Shown here: in pieces, positions 43,703 to 53,745 of the stretch
How positions within the stretch are numbered: position 1 is the stretch's first letter
Layout: each line of letters begins with the position of its first letter
Assembly: GCF_020510525.1 (NCBI RefSeq)
Contig: NZ_CP075188.1
Coordinates: forward strand, 1,550,001-1,614,000
Reading direction: 5' to 3'
From: Quatrionicoccus australiensis
GTDB lineage: Bacteria > Pseudomonadota > Gammaproteobacteria > Burkholderiales > Rhodocyclaceae
DNA: 64,000 nucleotides
The notes under the pieces: model-generated
Told to the model about the DNA's origin: nothing
Database searches by the model: none
Seen by the model: only the letters and a program-made list of their open reading frames with translations
Translations under genes and position numbers: made by a program

Positions 43703-43745
43703 TTATCCCCGTTCTGGTCGGGCAAGTCTGTGGATAAGCTCTGGA
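43703..43745. repeat. Dispersed DnaA-box repeat, copy 1
   Basis: A 40-bp core starts TTATCCCCGTT (43703) and ends GTCTGTGGATAAGCTCTGG. TGTGGATAA at 43729-43737 is the exact reverse complement of the DnaA box TTATCCACA. The 3' part weakly continues to about 43820 with the same GGGCGATTT ending seen in copy 2. Confidence 0.85.
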
Positions 43746-43916
43746 CAGGTCAGCTAGCACCTTGTCTCGCAAGGGAAAAAAGGCGTTGCCTATAAATTGG
43801 GCGATTTCGTGGCGGGTTGATTGATCTGAATCGGAGATGTCAGCTATCGCAATAATTCAATTTACGCGAAATTTTGCGTTGGCTAAGCTCAGCTTCCCAA
43901 GCAGAGAAAGAGACCC

Positions 43917-44120
43917 ATGCCCTACGTCAATATCAAGATTACCCGCGAAGGCGCGACGCCCGAGCAAAAGGCCGAACTGATCGCCGGCGTCACCGACTTG
44001 CTGCGCGATGTGCTGGGCAAGAACCCCCAGACCACGGTCGTCGTCATCGACGAAGTGGACACCGACAACTGGGGTATTGGCGGCGAAAGCGTGACCCGGC
44101 GCCGTCTGCGCGGCAGCTGA
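43917..44120 (+). CDS. 4-oxalocrotonate tautomerase-like protein
   Basis: A 67-residue tautomerase of the 2-hydroxymuconate/4-OT family. MPYVNIKITREGATPEQKAE gives the catalytic N-terminal proline. LLRDVLGKNPQTTVVVIDEV and NWGIGGESVTRRR carry the usual arginines and tryptophan. Family members isomerise small keto-enol substrates; the substrate here is unknown. It lies alone between two DnaA-box repeats. Confidence 0.88.
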   Translation: MPYVNIKITREGATPEQKAELIAGVTDLLRDVLGKNPQTTVVVIDEVDTDNWGIGGESVTRRRLRGS

Positions 44121-44153
44121 GAGTTTTTGCGGCGCACTGGGGATAAACAACAC

Positions 44154-44268
44154 TTATCCCCGTTCAGGTCGCGTAAGCCTGTGGATAAGCTCTGGATGGA
44201 TTGCGCAAACCATTGACTGATTAGCGGTTTTTTTGAATCGCCTAAAAAATGGGCGATTTTTCCGCATG
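44154..44268. repeat. Dispersed DnaA-box repeat, copy 2
   Basis: Core TTATCCCCGTT at 44154 with a perfect DnaA box at 44180-44188 (TGTGGATAA). The tail has a hairpin AATCGCC/GGCGATT (44236-44258) followed by T's, resembling a small terminator. It occupies part of the 442-bp gap upstream of acnB. Confidence 0.85.
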
Positions 44269-44283
44269 TGTTGAGCGAGCGTC

Positions 44284-44400
44284 TTATCCCCGTTTTCGTC
44301 GGGTAAGTCTGTGGATAAGCTCTGGGTAGATTCGGCAAGGCATTGACGGCACAAGGGTTTTGCTGGTTTGCCTGTTTTTTGGGCAGGCGACCGCCTGGAT
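44284..44400. repeat. Dispersed DnaA-box repeat, copy 3
   Basis: Core TTATCCCCGTT at 44284 with a perfect DnaA box at 44310-44318. The tail carries TTTGCCTGTTTTTTGGGCAG, parallel to copy 2. Copies 2 and 3 are in the same orientation and only about 130 bp apart. Confidence 0.85.
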
Positions 44401-44406
44401 TGCCCG

Positions 44407-44450
44407 CATCGATTTTGGCCGATGGCAAAATCGATGAGATAACATATAAT
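44407..44450 (+). promoter_or_regulatory. Inverted repeat and -10 box upstream of acnB
   Basis: CATCGATTTTG (44407-44417) and CAAAATCGATG (44426-44436) form an 11-bp perfect inverted repeat with an 8-bp spacer. TATAAT follows at 44445-44450, about 110 bp before the acnB start. The right arm overlaps the expected -35 position, so the repeat is a candidate operator. Confidence 0.5.
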
Positions 44451-44562
44451 ATATAAGACTTGCGAGCCGGCCTGGGGATGCAACAAGCCGAACCATTCGG
44501 TCGCCGCCATTGTCGTAAAATACCCGTTTCCCTAGAGCAACCCTTTACGAAAGGAAGTCGCC

Positions 44563-47151
44563 GTGCTTGAAGCCTATCGCGCCCACGTAGCAGAGCGTGC
44601 AGCCCTCGGTATCCCGCCGCTGCCCCTGTCCAAGCAACAGACCACCGAACTGGTCGGCCTGCTGAAGAATCCGCCGAAGGGCGAAGAAGCCGCTCTGGTC
44701 GAGCTGATCACCTACCGCGTTCCGGCCGGTGTGGATGATGCCGCCAAGGTCAAGGCCGAGTTCCTGGCCAAGGTTGCCAAGGGCGAAGAAGCCTGTGCCC
44801 TGATTTCCAAGGAAAAAGCCACCGAACTGCTCGGCACCATGCTCGGCGGTTACAACGTCAAGCCGCTGATCGACCTGCTCGCCTGCCCGACCTGCGGCAG
44901 CGTTGCCGCCGAAGGCCTGAAGAAGACCCTGCTGGTGTTCGACTTCTTCCACGATGTCGCTGAACTGGCCAAGGCCGGCAACGCCAATGCCAAGGCTGTC
45001 ATGCAGTCCTGGGCCGACGCCGAGTGGTTCACCTCGCGTCCGGAAGTCCCGGCTTCGCAGAAGCTGACCGTTTTCAAGGTCACCGGCGAAACCAACACCG
45101 ACGACCTGTCGCCGGCACCGGATGCCTGGTCGCGTCCTGACATCCCGCTGCACGCCCTGGCCATGCTGAAGAACCCGCGTCCGGGTATCGAAGCCGACGA
45201 GCCGGGTACGCGCGGTCCGTTGAAGCAACTGGAAAAGCTGGCTGCCAAGGGCAACCTGATCGCCTACGTCGGTGACGTGGTCGGTACCGGTTCCTCGCGC
45301 AAGTCCGCCACCAACTCCGTGCTGTGGTTCACCGGCGAAGACATTCCTTTCGTGCCGAACAAGCGTTTCGGTGGTTTCTGCCTCGGTTCCAAGATTGCCC
45401 CGATCTTCTTCAACACCATGGAAGATGCCGGCGCCCTGCCGATCGAAATCGATTGCAGCGCCATGGACATGGGCGACGAGATCGAACTGAAGGTCGATCA
45501 GGCTACCGGCAAGGTCACCGCCACCAAGAACGGTGCCGTGATCGCCGAATCGCAACTGAAGACCCTGGTGATCATGGACGAAGTCCGCGCTGGCGGCCGT
45601 ATCCCCCTGATCATCGGTCGCGGCCTGACCACCAAGGCGCGTGAATTCCTCGGCCTGCCGCAATCCACGCTGTTCCGCCTGCCGCAAAACCCGGCCGACG
45701 ACGGCAAGGGCTACTCGCTGGCCCAGAAGATGGTCGGCAAGGCCTGTGGCGTGACCGGCATCCTGCCGGGCACCTACTGCGAGCCGAAGATGACTACCGT
45801 CGGTTCGCAAGACACCACCGGCCCGATGACCCGCGACGAACTGAAAGACCTGGCCTGCCTCGGCTTCTCCGCCGATCTGGTCATGCAGTCCTTCTGCCAC
45901 ACCGCTGCTTATCCGAAGCTGGTCGACGTGCGCATGCACCGCGAACTGCCGTCCTTCATCTCGACCCGTGGCGGCGTTGCGCTGCGTCCGGGCGACGGCG
46001 TCATCCACTCCTGGCTGAACCGCCTGCTGCTGCCGGATACCGTCGGTACCGGCGGTGACTCGCACACCCGTTTCCCGATCGGCATCTCCTTCCCGGCCGG
46101 CTCCGGTCTGGTCGCCTTTGCCGCCGCCACCGGCGTCATGCCGCTGGACATGCCGGAATCCGTGCTGGTCCGCTTCAAGGGCAAGATGCAGGATGGCATC
46201 ACCCTGCGCGACCTGGTTAACGCCATTCCGCTGTACGCCATCAAGGCCGGTCTGCTGACCGTCGAGAAGAAGGGCAAGAAGAACGTCTTCTCCGGCCGCA
46301 TCCTGGAAATCGAAGGCCTGCCGGACCTCAAGGTTGAACAAGCCTTCGAACTCTCTGACGCCGCCGCCGAGCGTTCCGCTGCCGCCTGTGCGATCGCCCT
46401 GAACAAGGAACCGATCGTCGAGTACATGCGTTCGAACATCACCCTGATGAAGTGGATGATCGCCGAAGGCTACTCGGATGCCCGCACCCTGAAGCGCCGC
46501 ATCAAGTCGATGGAAGAGTGGATTGCCAACGGTGAACTGCTCAAGGCTGACGCCAATGCCCAGTACGCCGCGGTTATCGAAATCGACCTGGCCGAAGTTA
46601 CCGAGCCGATCCTGGCCTGCCCGAACGATCCGGACGACGTCAAGATCCTCTCCGAAGTCGCCGGCGCCAAGATCGACGAAGTCTTCATCGGTTCCTGCAT
46701 GACCAACATCGGCCACTTCCGTGCCGCCGGCAAGGTCCTCGAAGGCAAGTCCGACATCCCGACCCGTCTGTGGATCGCTCCGCCGACCAAGATGGATGCG
46801 CTGATCCTGACCGAAGAAGGCTACTACGGCGTCCTCGGCAAGTCCGGCGCGCGCATGGAAATGCCGGGCTGCTCGCTGTGCATGGGCAACCAGGCACAGA
46901 TCCGCAAGGGCTCCACGGCGATCTCCACCTCCACCCGCAACTTCCCGAACCGCCTCGGTATCGACACCCAGGTCTATCTCGGTTCCGCCGAACTGGCCGC
47001 CATGTGCGCCCTGGCCGGTCGTATCGTGACGGTGCCGGAATACATGGAGCAGATCAAGCTGGTGAACGCCAAGGCCGGTGAAGTCTATCGCTACATGAAC
47101 TTCGACCAGATTCCGGAGTTTGTGGAACAGGCGGCGACCGTCGAGATGTAA
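44563..47151 (+). CDS. acnB: Aconitate hydratase B
   Basis: An 862-residue bifunctional aconitase/2-methylisocitrate dehydratase of the TCA cycle. The HEAT-like N-terminal domain begins [20 protein letters not shown]. [4Fe-4S] ligands are in GSCMTNIGH and the pair in [11 protein letters not shown]. Substrate motifs include ACPTCGSVA and [15 protein letters not shown] [13 protein letters not shown]. Translation starts at GTG (44563) after AAGGAAG at 6-bp spacing. It is followed by a strong terminator. A decayed copy of its last about 195 codons lies at 53740-54330. Confidence 0.97.
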   Translation: MLEAYRAHVAERAALGIPPLPLSKQQTTELVGLLKNPPKGEEAALVELITYRVPAGVDDAAKVKAEFLAKVAKGEEACALISKEKATELLGTMLGGYNVKPLIDLLACPTCGSVAAEGLKKTLLVFDFFHDVAELAKAGNANAKAVMQSWADAEWFTSRPEVPASQKLTVFKVTGETNTDDLSPAPDAWSRPDIPLHALAMLKNPRPGIEADEPGTRGPLKQLEKLAAKGNLIAYVGDVVGTGSSRKSATNSVLWFTGEDIPFVPNKRFGGFCLGSKIAPIFFNTMEDAGALPIEIDCSAMDMGDEIELKVDQATGKVTATKNGAVIAESQLKTLVIMDEVRAGGRIPLIIGRGLTTKAREFLGLPQSTLFRLPQNPADDGKGYSLAQKMVGKACGVTGILPGTYCEPKMTTVGSQDTTGPMTRDELKDLACLGFSADLVMQSFCHTAAYPKLVDVRMHRELPSFISTRGGVALRPGDGVIHSWLNRLLLPDTVGTGGDSHTRFPIGISFPAGSGLVAFAAATGVMPLDMPESVLVRFKGKMQDGITLRDLVNAIPLYAIKAGLLTVEKKGKKNVFSGRILEIEGLPDLKVEQAFELSDAAAERSAAACAIALNKEPIVEYMRSNITLMKWMIAEGYSDARTLKRRIKSMEEWIANGELLKADANAQYAAVIEIDLAEVTEPILACPNDPDDVKILSEVAGAKIDEVFIGSCMTNIGHFRAAGKVLEGKSDIPTRLWIAPPTKMDALILTEEGYYGVLGKSGARMEMPGCSLCMGNQAQIRKGSTAISTSTRNFPNRLGIDTQVYLGSAELAAMCALAGRIVTVPEYMEQIKLVNAKAGEVYRYMNFDQIPEFVEQAATVEM

Positions 47152-47196
47152 ATTCGCGAAAATCGGCCTGTTTTGCCGGTCGACCGTAGCAAGATG

Positions 47197-47232
47197 AAAA
47201 AGCCCCCGTCGGGAAACCGGCGGGGGCTTTTT
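47197..47232. terminator. acnB terminator
   Basis: An inverted repeat of about 11 bp (GCCCCCGTCGG / CCGGCGGGGGC) with an AAA-containing loop is flanked by A5 and T5. It can serve both acnB and the convergent sulfotransferase-glycosyltransferase gene. Confidence 0.93.
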
Positions 47233-47237
47233 GTCAG

Positions 47238-48957
47238 TTAAGCAGGCTGAATCCGTTCGCTGCCGTGTAGCCTCCACTTCTGCCAATGGATGCTGCCACA
47301 CATGCCTGCACTACGAATTGTGTTGCCAAGAGCAGTTATGTAGCCGCGAAGATCGTCTCCTTTGCTCACGGGCACGGAGTCTTCGAGCATGAACGAGCGC
47401 GAGGACAATGCCGCTTCGGCATAGTCGCGGTATTCCTCGGCATTTCGCCAGTGCTGCCCCTCGGCAATGGCTTTATCCACCCTGGTTCCGAAGTCGGACA
47501 AGAATTTGTAGTGCAGGAAGGGGGCGACCAGTGGCGAGGGTCGTCCGTAACTGTCGAAGTGGGAGTTGAAATTCTGGTATCCGCCATGCTCGACAAAATA
47601 CAGTTTTTGTTTGGTCATGATCGGCGGATTTTTGCCAGCTTGCTTAAAGCGTGCTCTGGGGCCGCTGAACAGAAAGAGTCGTTGTTCGTTCCAGTATGCT
47701 TTTGCATGCCGAACCGGGTCCATCCATTGGCACCAGTCGGAAAATGGACGACCGGGCTCATAAGGCGCCAATTGATCGCAGGGCTGCTCCGGGTATACAT
47801 CAATCAACGGGGTGAAGACCCGGTTGAGGCCCATGCGTTCCGCACGGGCAATCAGACCTGAAATGCCTTCCTGCTCGCAACCCGGCCAGACGAGCAATTC
47901 ATCGGCATCCGTCAGCAGCAGCCAGCGCTTCATCGCATGTCGCGGTCCTAGCTCATTGATCCACACCGTTCCAAAACGACTTGCCGCAAACATCTCTGCC
48001 GGAGCATGGTAGAGCGTCACGTCCGACTGCTCTCGCAAGTACTCAACCGTGCCGTCAAGCGAGCCATTGTCAATGAACAGAAATTCATCACAGCCCAGGC
48101 TGCGGTAGTGATGCAAATACCAGGGCAGTCTTGCGCGTTCGTCCTTGACGACGCAGGCAACGAGCACTTTGCCCTGACCCATCGGCGGCCGACTGGCTGA
48201 ATCCAGCTTGCATGGAAAGTCGTCTGTTTCAACCGGAGGTGTGACGACGCCGCTACTTGTGTTGAGACGGGCTGCCAGAGCGAGCGTTTCCGGTTTTTGC
48301 GCGTAGCTGTGTTTCTGCTGCAGCACTGAATTTAGTTTGTCGGGATCTGGCTGAACCCCCAGAAATGCAAACAGGGGAGCAAGACCCTGCATCCCCAGGA
48401 TCAGGCGCTCGTAGCGGACGACAAAGGCATGCTCATGATGTTCTGCGTACTCGAGAAAGATCCGATCAGCCTGCTGCAAGCTTTTGCGCAACTCCGCAGG
48501 ATCGTGTTTTTTCCAGAAATCGCTGTCGCAGACTGCTTCGTGGGCGCGCGTATTGAAGATTATGGCAACGTCGGGCAAGAGCCGCGAAAGGAAATCAAGG
48601 AAATCCTGCAGACGCTCAAGGTGCTTGATGTAGCGGATTTCCTTAAACCCCCAATAGACATCCTCTTGCGCATCCGAGACGCCCAATTGTGCCCGAAGCA
48701 TTGCACGCGCCTGCACTAGGAAAGCCTCAGGGGACACTTCTGCTGCGCCAAACCATGCGCTCGTGGGGGGGGCTGCTGGAATTCATGCCAAAGCCCGTTT
48801 TCGTTTGGATGAGCGACTTCCAGGCTAGGTACAGGCCCCAGCAGAAATCATGGTTTTCACCGCGAATCAGAACATTGGGCAGAGTGTTGAGCACACCTTG
48901 CAACAAGGTTGATCCGCTCCGTCCATAAGTCACCACCAAAATAGACTTGAATTTCAT
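47238..48957 (-). pseudogene. Frameshifted sulfotransferase-glycosyltransferase
   Basis: Two overlapping frames make one gene. The 5' part (48957 down) encodes a sulfotransferase start, MKFKSILVVTYGRSGSTLLQ, with the PAPS P-loop. The main part continues the sulfotransferase fold (RYERLILGMQGL) and then, from about residue 245, a glycosyltransferase 2/92-like domain (ACVVKDERARLPWYLHHYRS, FIDNGSLDGTVEYL, LLLTDADELL with a DxD-type site). The frames meet at a run of eight G's (48765-48772). Removing one G gives an uninterrupted product through SSSPPTSAWFGAAEVSPEAF, about 573 residues. The run could be a sequencing error, a mutation or a phase-variable switch. It would sulfate or glycosylate a surface molecule. 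Confidence 0.8.
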
Positions 48958-49186
48958 CAGGTATTCCCGGCTTTATTGATACGAAGCATGATTAAGCCTT
49001 TTTCTATGCTCATCAAGTCATGCGTTCAGTTTTCCTCCATTGAACATGTTTCGTACCCTTCTCAACAGGAAATTTACGGTTTTGCGTTATGGGCTTTGTC
49101 GGGAAAGTTGTTGATTAAGTCAGTATTTTTCCAATGGTGTAATCCCGCGTTAAAATTAAAAATTCCAATCAGGAAATCTAGACCTC

Positions 49187-49927
49187 ATGCACGAGCTTGT
49201 TATCGGTCAAGACCAATTGCTGGCCAAGAACGAATATGGCTGGGTCTGTCTGCCGCGCTCCAGCGCGCATACCTACACCTCGCAGGCGGTGCTGGCAGGC
49301 CGGGTACACGAGCCGACGACCATCGAATACCTGCTCGAACATCACGGTGGCGAGGATATCGTGCATGCTGGCGCCGGCTTCGGCGACTTCCTGCCGGCGC
49401 TGGGCAAAGTGTGCAGCGGCAAAGTCTGGGCTTTCGAACCCAATCTCGAAAACTACCGTTCTGCCCGGAAGACCATTGAACTGAACGGGCTGACCAACAT
49501 CGTGCTGCAAAATCTGGCGCTCGGAGCGCAGCCAGGTGCAGCCCAACTTCGCGTGATGGATGGCGAAGCCGCGATGGGCCCGCGCTCTGAAATCTGCGAT
49601 GGCGAGACAGTTCTGGCGCACGAAAGCCAGCCCTGCGAAATCCGCACGCTGGATGAGTTGCTGCCTGAGGCAGCGGTCGCCATCATCCACCTTGATATCG
49701 AGGGCTACGAATTCGAAGCCCTGCGCGGGGCGGCCGGACTCATCGCCCGCTGCCGGCCACTGATCGTTCTCGAAATCGACGGTCGGGCGCTGGATTACAA
49801 CCGCTTCATGGCATCAATTGATTACCGGCCTGTCGAACAGCTGATCTACAACGCCGGTGCGATGGTCTTCGTCAATACAGTTTATGCCCCGCTGACAACA
49901 TGCCCGGAAACATCACCCTCGACCTGA
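49187..49927 (+). CDS. FkbM-family methyltransferase
   Basis: A 246-residue SAM methyltransferase of the FkbM type with DIVHAGAGFGDFLPALGK, VWAFEPNLENYRSARKTIEL, IRTLDELLPEA and IHLDIEGYEFEALRGA. Such enzymes O-methylate sugars or lipids in polysaccharide loci. It overlaps the next gene by 28 bp. The 229-bp AT-rich gap upstream (48958-49186) is the likely divergent promoter region with the sulfotransferase gene; no clear hexamers were assigned. Confidence 0.88.
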   Translation: MHELVIGQDQLLAKNEYGWVCLPRSSAHTYTSQAVLAGRVHEPTTIEYLLEHHGGEDIVHAGAGFGDFLPALGKVCSGKVWAFEPNLENYRSARKTIELNGLTNIVLQNLALGAQPGAAQLRVMDGEAAMGPRSEICDGETVLAHESQPCEIRTLDELLPEAAVAIIHLDIEGYEFEALRGAAGLIARCRPLIVLEIDGRALDYNRFMASIDYRPVEQLIYNAGAMVFVNTVYAPLTTCPETSPST

Positions 49928-51376
49928 TCCGCTGGGCCGAAAAGACCCCGGATGCCCCCGCCCTGCTGTTCGGCAACGAGAGCATCAGCTACCGGCAACT
50001 CGACCAGACAGTCTGGAAACTGGCCCAGCATCTGTACGATCACGGTATCCGCCGGCAGCAGGTCGTCGCGCTGACGATAGGAAATGAAATCCTGCTCGCC
50101 GTCACGCTGCTCGCCGTCGCCCGGCTGGGCGCTGCGGGAATATCGCTGGCCCGCAGCATGGGTGCGCAGGAACGTCTCGCCGCTGCGCATCAGGCTGGTA
50201 TCTGCTGGTTGCTGACGGACCATGAAACTGCAGCAATGAATGATGTGGCAACGATCCGCTTGGCTTCTGAGCCTGCCGCCTGGAACGCGACTCGCGTCAG
50301 GTATGGCATCCTCGAAGAATCACCCGTCGCCCCTTGGCAAATCATCCGTGGCTCTGGAACCACCGGCGAACCGAGACTGCTGCCGATCAGCCACGACCAG
50401 GCAGCCGCGCGCTTCCGTGGCCAGGCACTGGCGAGCTCGATTACTCCAGGAGACCGCCTGGCCGGGCTATCCGGCCTGGAGTTCTCGATTTCCAAGCATC
50501 GCCTGGGGTGGGCACTGATGGCGGGTGCCGCGTATGCAATCCTTGATCATGCAAACCCGCTGGATGACATTTCCCGCCTCGGTGTCTCGCTACTGGGAAT
50601 TTCGGTAATGCATGCCGAGCAGATGCTGAGCAAACCGGACTCCACCGCCCGCCGCGCGCTCGAAGGCGTCCGCGGCATATGGAGCGCCGGCTCTGTGGTC
50701 AGCAACGACCTCAGGACACGGATACGCAGTCAGCTCAGCGAAAACCTGTGGATCGACTACGGCAGCAACGAAGCCGGCCACCTGACCCTGGCTCGCCCGC
50801 CCGATGTTTTCGACACGCCAGGCACCGTCGGTCGCAGTCTGCCTGGCAGTCGAACTGCAGGTCGTCGATGCCGAAGACCAGCCCCTGTCTGCCGGCCAAG
50901 TCGGCCATGTCCGCGTGCGCGGCGGCGGCATGATCGACGGCTACCTCGGTGACGAGGCGGCTACCAGGCAGTCCTTCCGGAATGGCTGGTTTTATCCAGG
51001 CGACATGGGCTTGCTGACGGCCGACGGGCAACTGGTGCACCGCGGCCGTTCCGACGAGATGATGATCGTCAACGGGATCAACATCTACCCGGAGGAAATT
51101 GAAAGTGTGTTGCGCGGCTATCCGGGAATCATGGACGTCGCAGTCGTGCCGCTGCATTCCAGAATCAGCCAGGACCTTCCGGTCTGCGCCGTGGTTACCT
51201 CTGCCGGCAGTCAGCCGACTGAAGCGAAAATGGACCGTTTCGTCAGGGAACGCATCGGGCACCGCGCGCCGGCACGGATCATCGTGCTCGACAGGCTGCA
51301 CCGTAACGAACAAGGCAAGCTCGACCGAAAGGAACTGGCTCGTATCCTGCTGGCAAAAATCACAGGCGAGGCATGA
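49900..51376 (+). pseudogene. Frameshifted AMP-forming acyl-CoA synthetase-like ligase
   Basis: An ANL-superfamily adenylating enzyme split between two frames. The first (49900-50952) has ISYRQLDQTVWKLAQHLYDH, the P-loop-like GSGTTGEPRLLPIS and YGSNEAGHL. The second (from about 50850) has VGHVRVRGGGMIDGYLGD, GWFYPGDMG, GRSDEMMIVNGINIYPEEIE and the C-terminal NEQGKLDRKEL with the catalytic lysine. One extra base near 50847 explains the break. Without it, TVGRSLPGVELQVVD aligns exactly with TVGRPATDVEIEIVD of the paralogue at 51886-53415. The substrate is unknown. Confidence 0.8.
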
Positions 51377-51885
51377 TGACTTCAATCTCGTGTGGTTGTG
51401 CCAATAGTGCTTCTTAGTCAGTGTTCTTAATTCCTTTGTTTCCTCTCGTCTTCTTGGCTGCACTACTTTAGGCTGGTGATGAGTTTTTTATACAGCATGG
51501 ATTTCACAAGGATTTGATCTCAATCTCTAGTGGATCAGGCTACTAGATACAAAGACCGGTAAAGTCCGCTGATTTGTTGCTGCAACAATTTTGACCAGAT
51601 CAGAGCGTTTGTGGTGGGGGTATGGTCGAGGTGTTTGTTGTGAAAATGGGTTGTTTTCCCTGGTTGACCGTAACAACGCCAAAGTCTCCCGTCAGAATAC
51701 CGTTTGGGAGTGCCGCGGTCTGCTGGCTATCGAGCCGTCGTGCATGCTATTACGCACATCGACACCCTTGTTCACTGCGCTCTTGCATCTCCATTGATCT
51801 GGCCTGAATTGGTGCAGGAGGAGCGTTCTTTTGGGTGAGCTTCGCATCGTTCTCGTTTGATCTGGTGAGAAAAGCGTGGTGATAC
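51377..51885. other. Intergenic region without recognised features
   Basis: This 509-bp, relatively AT-rich stretch lies between the convergent ends of the two ligase genes. Only short, unconvincing reading frames were seen. No clear terminator or repeat was found. Confidence 0.5.
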
Positions 51886-53415
51886 TTATTTTTGGGGTGT
51901 CAAATTTCCTGTCTTTTGGGATTTCGTGGTGTTGGCCCTGTTCTGTATTAGGCGAAGTTTCTCCTCAATGGCTTCCTTGAGCTTGGCCCTGATCAACTTA
52001 CCCTGTTCGTTGCGCGGTATTTCAGGGAGTACGAATATGAATCTGGGCATGCGAAAGCCCAGGTGGTGATGCGCGAAATCGTTAAGTTCCTTTTCGCTGA
52101 CAGTAGCCGATGGATGAAGCGTGACTGCGCATACCGGCACGTCCTGGTGGACCGCAGAATTTAACGGTATGACTGCTACGTCGCGCACGGCTTCGTGTTG
52201 TGACATGGTCAACTCGATTTCGGCGGGATAGATGTTGATCCCGTTCATGTTCATCATGTGGTCGGAGCGTCCGCAATAAATCAGCTGTTCGTCCTCCGAC
52301 AGCCATCCCATGTCGCCGGGGTAAAACCAGCCGTCCCGGAAAGCCTTTTTGCTGGCTTCGGCGTCATGTAGATAGTGCTGGATCATCCACGGGGTTCTGA
52401 CCCTGACATGACCTGTTTGTCCTCTTTCAATCACGTCCCCCCGGCTATCGACAATTTCGATCTCAACATCTGTCGCCGGGCGACCTACGGTTCCGGGACG
52501 ATGCATCAGTTCTGACGGAGGCACCACGGTCAGGAGCCCCATCTCGTTGGTGCCATAAAATATCCATAACGCGCTTGTCAGCTGGGCTGCAACTCGCTGC
52601 CGCAGTCCATCACTTACCGTTGATCCGGCGACGAAGAGGGCGCGCAGGCTGGTTTTTCCGCGCTCCGGGGCATGCGCGACTGCTGCCAGAATTTTTTCTA
52701 GATGTACAACACCGGTATTCAATACGGTGATGCCGAAATCTTCACGGATCGATATGGGGTCGATTTGTTGCCGGTAAATGGACGCGACGGATCCACCTGC
52801 GAACAGGGCGGCAAACCACCAAACCTTGGAGGTGAGGTAATCAAGATGCGAAAGGGTTGCTAGTCGGTCGCTCGGTGACAGGAGTGTGGTTTTGCTGGTC
52901 AACCTGATGCGGGCAAGCAATTGCGAATGCTGGATGGCAAAGTACTTGGGGCGCCCGGTTGATCCAGAGCCGGTAATGATCAGGCAGGGGGCACTCGGTG
53001 AGTCATCGCTGATATCGTCGTCGCTGTCGGCTGTTTCTTTCGGCAACCTGAAAACATCCATGACGATTTGCGGGATATCAGGCAGGTTGGCAGATTTGCT
53101 CTCCGTGACCAGGATGCTGACACCCGCTTGGCTTGCCATATTTTTCTGCATGGTTGGCGGCACGCTGCGCGGTATCGAGAATGCCGTTGCGCCAATTCGA
53201 GCGGTTGCCAATATGGTGACAAGTAATGCAACTTCATCGTCAAAGCAGAGCCCGACGATAGCACCTGTCTTAACACCATGCCGGAAAAGCTGTCGTGCCG
53301 TGCCATGAACCAGATATTTCAACTGGGCAAAAGTCAACGTGCCAGCCGGCGCACTTACTGCCAGTGCGTCAGGTGTCGATCTTGCATACCTTAACACTTC
53401 ATGCGAAATATTCAT
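51886..53415 (-). CDS. AMP-forming acyl-CoA synthetase-like ligase
   Basis: An intact 509-residue ANL-superfamily adenylating enzyme, paralogous to the frameshifted gene at 49900-51376. Motifs: GTLTFAQLKYLVHGTARQLF, GSGSTGRPKYFAI, YGTNEMGLL, GWFYPGDMGWL, GRSDHMMNMNGINIYPAEIE and NEQGKLIRAKL with the catalytic lysine near the end. It activates a carboxylic acid as an acyl-AMP, for CoA or carrier-protein loading. The lower GC content than in acnB and neighbours suggests acquisition with the island. No carrier protein was seen nearby. Confidence 0.87.
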   Translation of the reverse strand: MNISHEVLRYARSTPDALAVSAPAGTLTFAQLKYLVHGTARQLFRHGVKTGAIVGLCFDDEVALLVTILATARIGATAFSIPRSVPPTMQKNMASQAGVSILVTESKSANLPDIPQIVMDVFRLPKETADSDDDISDDSPSAPCLIITGSGSTGRPKYFAIQHSQLLARIRLTSKTTLLSPSDRLATLSHLDYLTSKVWWFAALFAGGSVASIYRQQIDPISIREDFGITVLNTGVVHLEKILAAVAHAPERGKTSLRALFVAGSTVSDGLRQRVAAQLTSALWIFYGTNEMGLLTVVPPSELMHRPGTVGRPATDVEIEIVDSRGDVIERGQTGHVRVRTPWMIQHYLHDAEASKKAFRDGWFYPGDMGWLSEDEQLIYCGRSDHMMNMNGINIYPAEIELTMSQHEAVRDVAVIPLNSAVHQDVPVCAVTLHPSATVSEKELNDFAHHHLGFRMPRFIFVLPEIPRNEQGKLIRAKLKEAIEEKLRLIQNRANTTKSQKTGNLTPQK

Positions 53416-53429
53416 TCCGATGCTCCCAC

Positions 53430-53672
53430 TTATCGGTATTGTGATGCCGCACTGGCTTTCGTTTCAGTCTTAACTGAAATTTCCGGCTTCAGTGAGATCC
53501 CTTTGGATGCCTGATTCCCACACTGGTCAGCGAATGCGGCAGGTGTTATCCAGCCTTGTAAGCTTTTTCCGAGGGGGCGATTCCCATTTACGTTATAGCA
53601 ACGTCGCCGTGCCTTGATTTTGCCTTTTGCATCCTCCAAGGACAATAGCCAGTGCCTGTTCAAGCACATTCG
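53430..53672 (-). pseudogene. IS3-family transposase C-terminal remnant
   Basis: A minus-strand frame encodes [20 protein letters not shown] then YNVNGNRPLGKSLQGWITPA and AFADQCGNQA before a stop. This follows the C-terminal pattern of IS3 OrfB transposases (CLNxHWFLSLEDAxxKIxxW, YNxxRPHxSLGxxTPxEFA) but with substitutions and no catalytic core upstream. It marks past transposition at the island's right edge. Confidence 0.65.
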
Positions 53673-53686
53673 GCATAAACCAGGTA

Positions 53687-53745
53687 ACCGAAATTCTCGC
53701 AAGGAAGCGTTCGAGCTGGTTGGCGAAGGCCTGCCTGTCGGCCAG
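53687..53745 (-). pseudogene. Duplicated YaiI C-terminal fragment
   Basis: The minus strand encodes [19 protein letters not shown], nearly the same as the C terminus of the YaiI gene at 55213 ([19 protein letters not shown]). The nucleotide match is good but not exact, and the fragment joins the acnB-like sequence within a shared GGCCGAAG. Confidence 0.75.

Noticed and set aside
48727..48957. Separate 76-residue gene upstream of the glycosyltransferase
   Set aside because: Its P-loop is the start of the sulfotransferase domain and the frame continues into the main gene when one G of the G8 run is removed.
51591..51807. Short open frames in the gap between the ligases
   Set aside because: No ribosome-binding site, codon bias or family match was visible.
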